NCBI GenBank assembly: GCA_003151275.1
Contig: PLXC01000019.1
Span: 70,690-130,107 of the forward strand
DNA: 59,418 nt
Direction: 5' to 3'
From: Candidatus Melainabacteria bacterium
GTDB taxonomy: Bacteria; Cyanobacteriota; Vampirovibrionia; Obscuribacterales; Obscuribacteraceae
Shown: positions 58,357 through 59,418 of the stretch, one piece after another
Position numbering within the stretch: position 1 is the first letter of the stretch
Layout: every line of letters begins with the position of its first letter
The notes under the pieces: model-generated
Told to the model about the DNA's origin: nothing
Databases searched by the model: none
The model's input: only the letters and a program-made list of their open reading frames with translations
Program-made: the position numbers and the translations under genes

Positions 58357-59250
58357 ATGATGTCTGCAAAAAATCAATTGATTCGATCCCTACCGGTTCT
58401 TCTCTTGGCGAGCTTGCTCAACGCTAACATCTGCTTTGCCGATAGCCCTCTCTACACAAAAGGCGTTGCAGCGATGGCTTTGAATAATTTACAAGCGGCA
58501 ATATATGATTTCGATCAAGCAGTCACCAATGATGGTACCGACTGGCAGTCGTTTCTTAAGCGCGGTCAATGTCTATACCAACTTGGGGATTACAAGTTAG
58601 CGATCGCGGATTTCAATCAAGTTATCTCTTCAAAACCGAAAAATGTTGATGCCTTCCTCTGGCGCGCAAACTCGTACGCCAAGTTAGGACTAGCTGATAA
58701 AGCGACAAATGATTACAAGCAAGTGCTCGCCATCGATCCGCTTAAACTTGCGGTGGTCAGTCAACGCGCTGTATTTTCGTTAAACAGACAAGCGCCCGTG
58801 GATGCTGATTCCAACCCAGGTAGTGCGAATGCAAATGCGCCGGCGAGCGCCACCAGCGCACCGCCAGTGGCGCAATCACCGCTCCATTTGCGAGCTGCAT
58901 TATTCGCGGCTGGAGCTGATCCAACAAAACAAATTAGCGAGTTGAATTCGGCGATTTCTCTTGATCCCAAAAATCCGCAATTGCTTTTCCGAAGAGCGCG
59001 CGCATACCTTCAAATCAGAAAAAACGAGAACGCCGTTAGCGATTTGTCGGACGCTTTGATGAACAATCCAAACAACGCGTCATTTTATTTAGCAAGAGCC
59101 TTTGTATATCACCTGCTCGGCAATGACGTCCTCGCTAACGAAGACATCAGACAAGCTCAATTTTGCGATCCTGGTTTGCCTAAAACAATTGACTTTGAAA
59201 ACCCACCCACAAAGTCAGCCGTGCCGATGTTTGACCTGATTTTAGGCTAA
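58357..59250 (+). CDS. Secreted TPR protein
   Basis: 297 residues; signal peptide LPVLLLASLLNANICFA at about 12-28. At least four TPR units: PLYTKGVAAMALNNLQAAIY, FLKRGQCLYQLGDYKLAIAD, AFLWRANSYAKLGLADKATN, and after an Ala/Pro/Ser linker (about 150-175) LLFRRARAYLQIRKNENAVS and FYLARAFVYHLLGNDVLANE. A periplasmic scaffold. Two ATG codons lie at 58357 and 58360; AGGA is better placed for the second. Confidence 0.8.
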   Translation: MMSAKNQLIRSLPVLLLASLLNANICFADSPLYTKGVAAMALNNLQAAIYDFDQAVTNDGTDWQSFLKRGQCLYQLGDYKLAIADFNQVISSKPKNVDAFLWRANSYAKLGLADKATNDYKQVLAIDPLKLAVVSQRAVFSLNRQAPVDADSNPGSANANAPASATSAPPVAQSPLHLRAALFAAGADPTKQISELNSAISLDPKNPQLLFRRARAYLQIRKNENAVSDLSDALMNNPNNASFYLARAFVYHLLGNDVLANEDIRQAQFCDPGLPKTIDFENPPTKSAVPMFDLILG

Positions 59251-59285
59251 GATCTGCTCACGCACCCCAGTTCACGGCGCCTGGA

Positions 59286-59418
59286 ATGTCCACTAAATCA
59301 AGCATCTATCCAAACACTCAGCTGCCTTCTGACTCTTCGGTCACAGCGCGTATTCCTGCCCGCAATTCGCTTTCTTCGGTCACAGCGCGTGTGCCCGCCC
59401 GCAATTCGCTTTCTTCGG
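59286..59418 (+). CDS. Start of a repeat-containing protein (3' partial)
   Basis: ATG 59286 opens a frame that continues to the window edge: MSTKSSIYPNTQLPSD, then two copies of SSVTARIPARNSL / SSVTARVPARNSL and the start of a third. The ribosome binding site is weak (CTGGA). The repeats are in frame (39 bp), which favours coding. The function is unknown; the repeat may be a disordered, basic N-terminal region. Confidence 0.5.
   Translation, partial: MSTKSSIYPNTQLPSDSSVTARIPARNSLSSVTARVPARNSLSS
59334..59411 (+). repeat. 39-bp tandem repeat, two full units at the window edge
   Basis: Two units of 39 bp (59334-59372 and 59373-59411) that differ at only two or three bases, followed by the first seven bases of a third. 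The unit encodes 13 residues, so it keeps the reading frame. The array continues beyond the window. Confidence 0.9.

Overview
The window looks like a chromosomal stretch of a Gram-negative bacterium from the non-photosynthetic relatives of cyanobacteria (Melainabacteria/Vampirovibrionia, perhaps Obscuribacterales). This is an inference from several things: a YggS gene directly before sepF (the cyanobacterial arrangement), many secreted TPR and WG-repeat proteins, a zinc-ribbon/Ser-Thr kinase/TPR protein, a roadblock-domain membrane protein, caspase-like proteins and an RND efflux pump implying an outer membrane. No photosynthesis genes are present. No 16S rRNA is present, so the placement stays tentative.

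Layout. 1-4.2 kb: partial yggS, sepF, small unknown genes, an ImmA/IrrE remnant, a secreted M23 peptidase and a PC4/YdbC-like protein. 4.3-10.4 kb: housekeeping core (obgE, a Nudix hydrolase, pheS-pheT) with a 49-residue basic protein hidden among them. 10.5-14.1 kb: a 1191-residue membrane protein with a long disordered linker and a C-terminal roadblock/LC7 domain. 14.2-16.4 kb: decayed material (truncated ABC permease running out of frame into its solute-binding protein, a bcp peroxiredoxin, a gamma-glutamyltransferase remnant). 16.9-20.7 kb: a possible nuclease-fold/PIN pair, a WG-repeat protein and a caspase-like protein that has lost both catalytic residues. 20.8-32.4 kb: DsbD, a GH1 beta-glucosidase, two tandem paralogous GT-C type membrane proteins, membrane proteins and pyrD. 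32.5-41.1 kb: receptor-like Ser/Thr kinase and a TetR-MFP-RND efflux operon with a clear palindromic operator. 41.5-44.5 kb: nucleotidyltransferase, TPR protein, divergent AroE-like protein. 44.5-49.8 kb: an operon for reductive pyrimidine/beta-alanine metabolism (class III aminotransferase, beta-ureidopropionase-like amidohydrolase, PreT, PreA) without a dihydropyrimidinase. 50.1-53.1 kb: MBOAT plus SGNH protein pair for O-acylation. 53.1-55.5 kb: tRNA-Lys with its promoter, a frameshifted toxin with an intact CopG-like antitoxin, and a thioredoxin-like gene with an in-frame TGA. 55.8 kb to the end: an LRR protein overlapping an alkylation-repair pair (Ogt and AlkA-like), a TPR protein and the start of a repeat-containing protein.

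The most unusual signal at the DNA level is a family of short dispersed palindromic modules (GGGCAGCTTGCTGC, ATAGACTATCCTAGGATAA and variants) at six places. Four are intergenic. Two sit in frame inside one membrane-protein gene, where they coincide with segments absent from its adjacent paralogue. Other notable items are the dead caspase homologue, the roadblock membrane protein with repeated linker motifs, and several genes caught in the act of decay.
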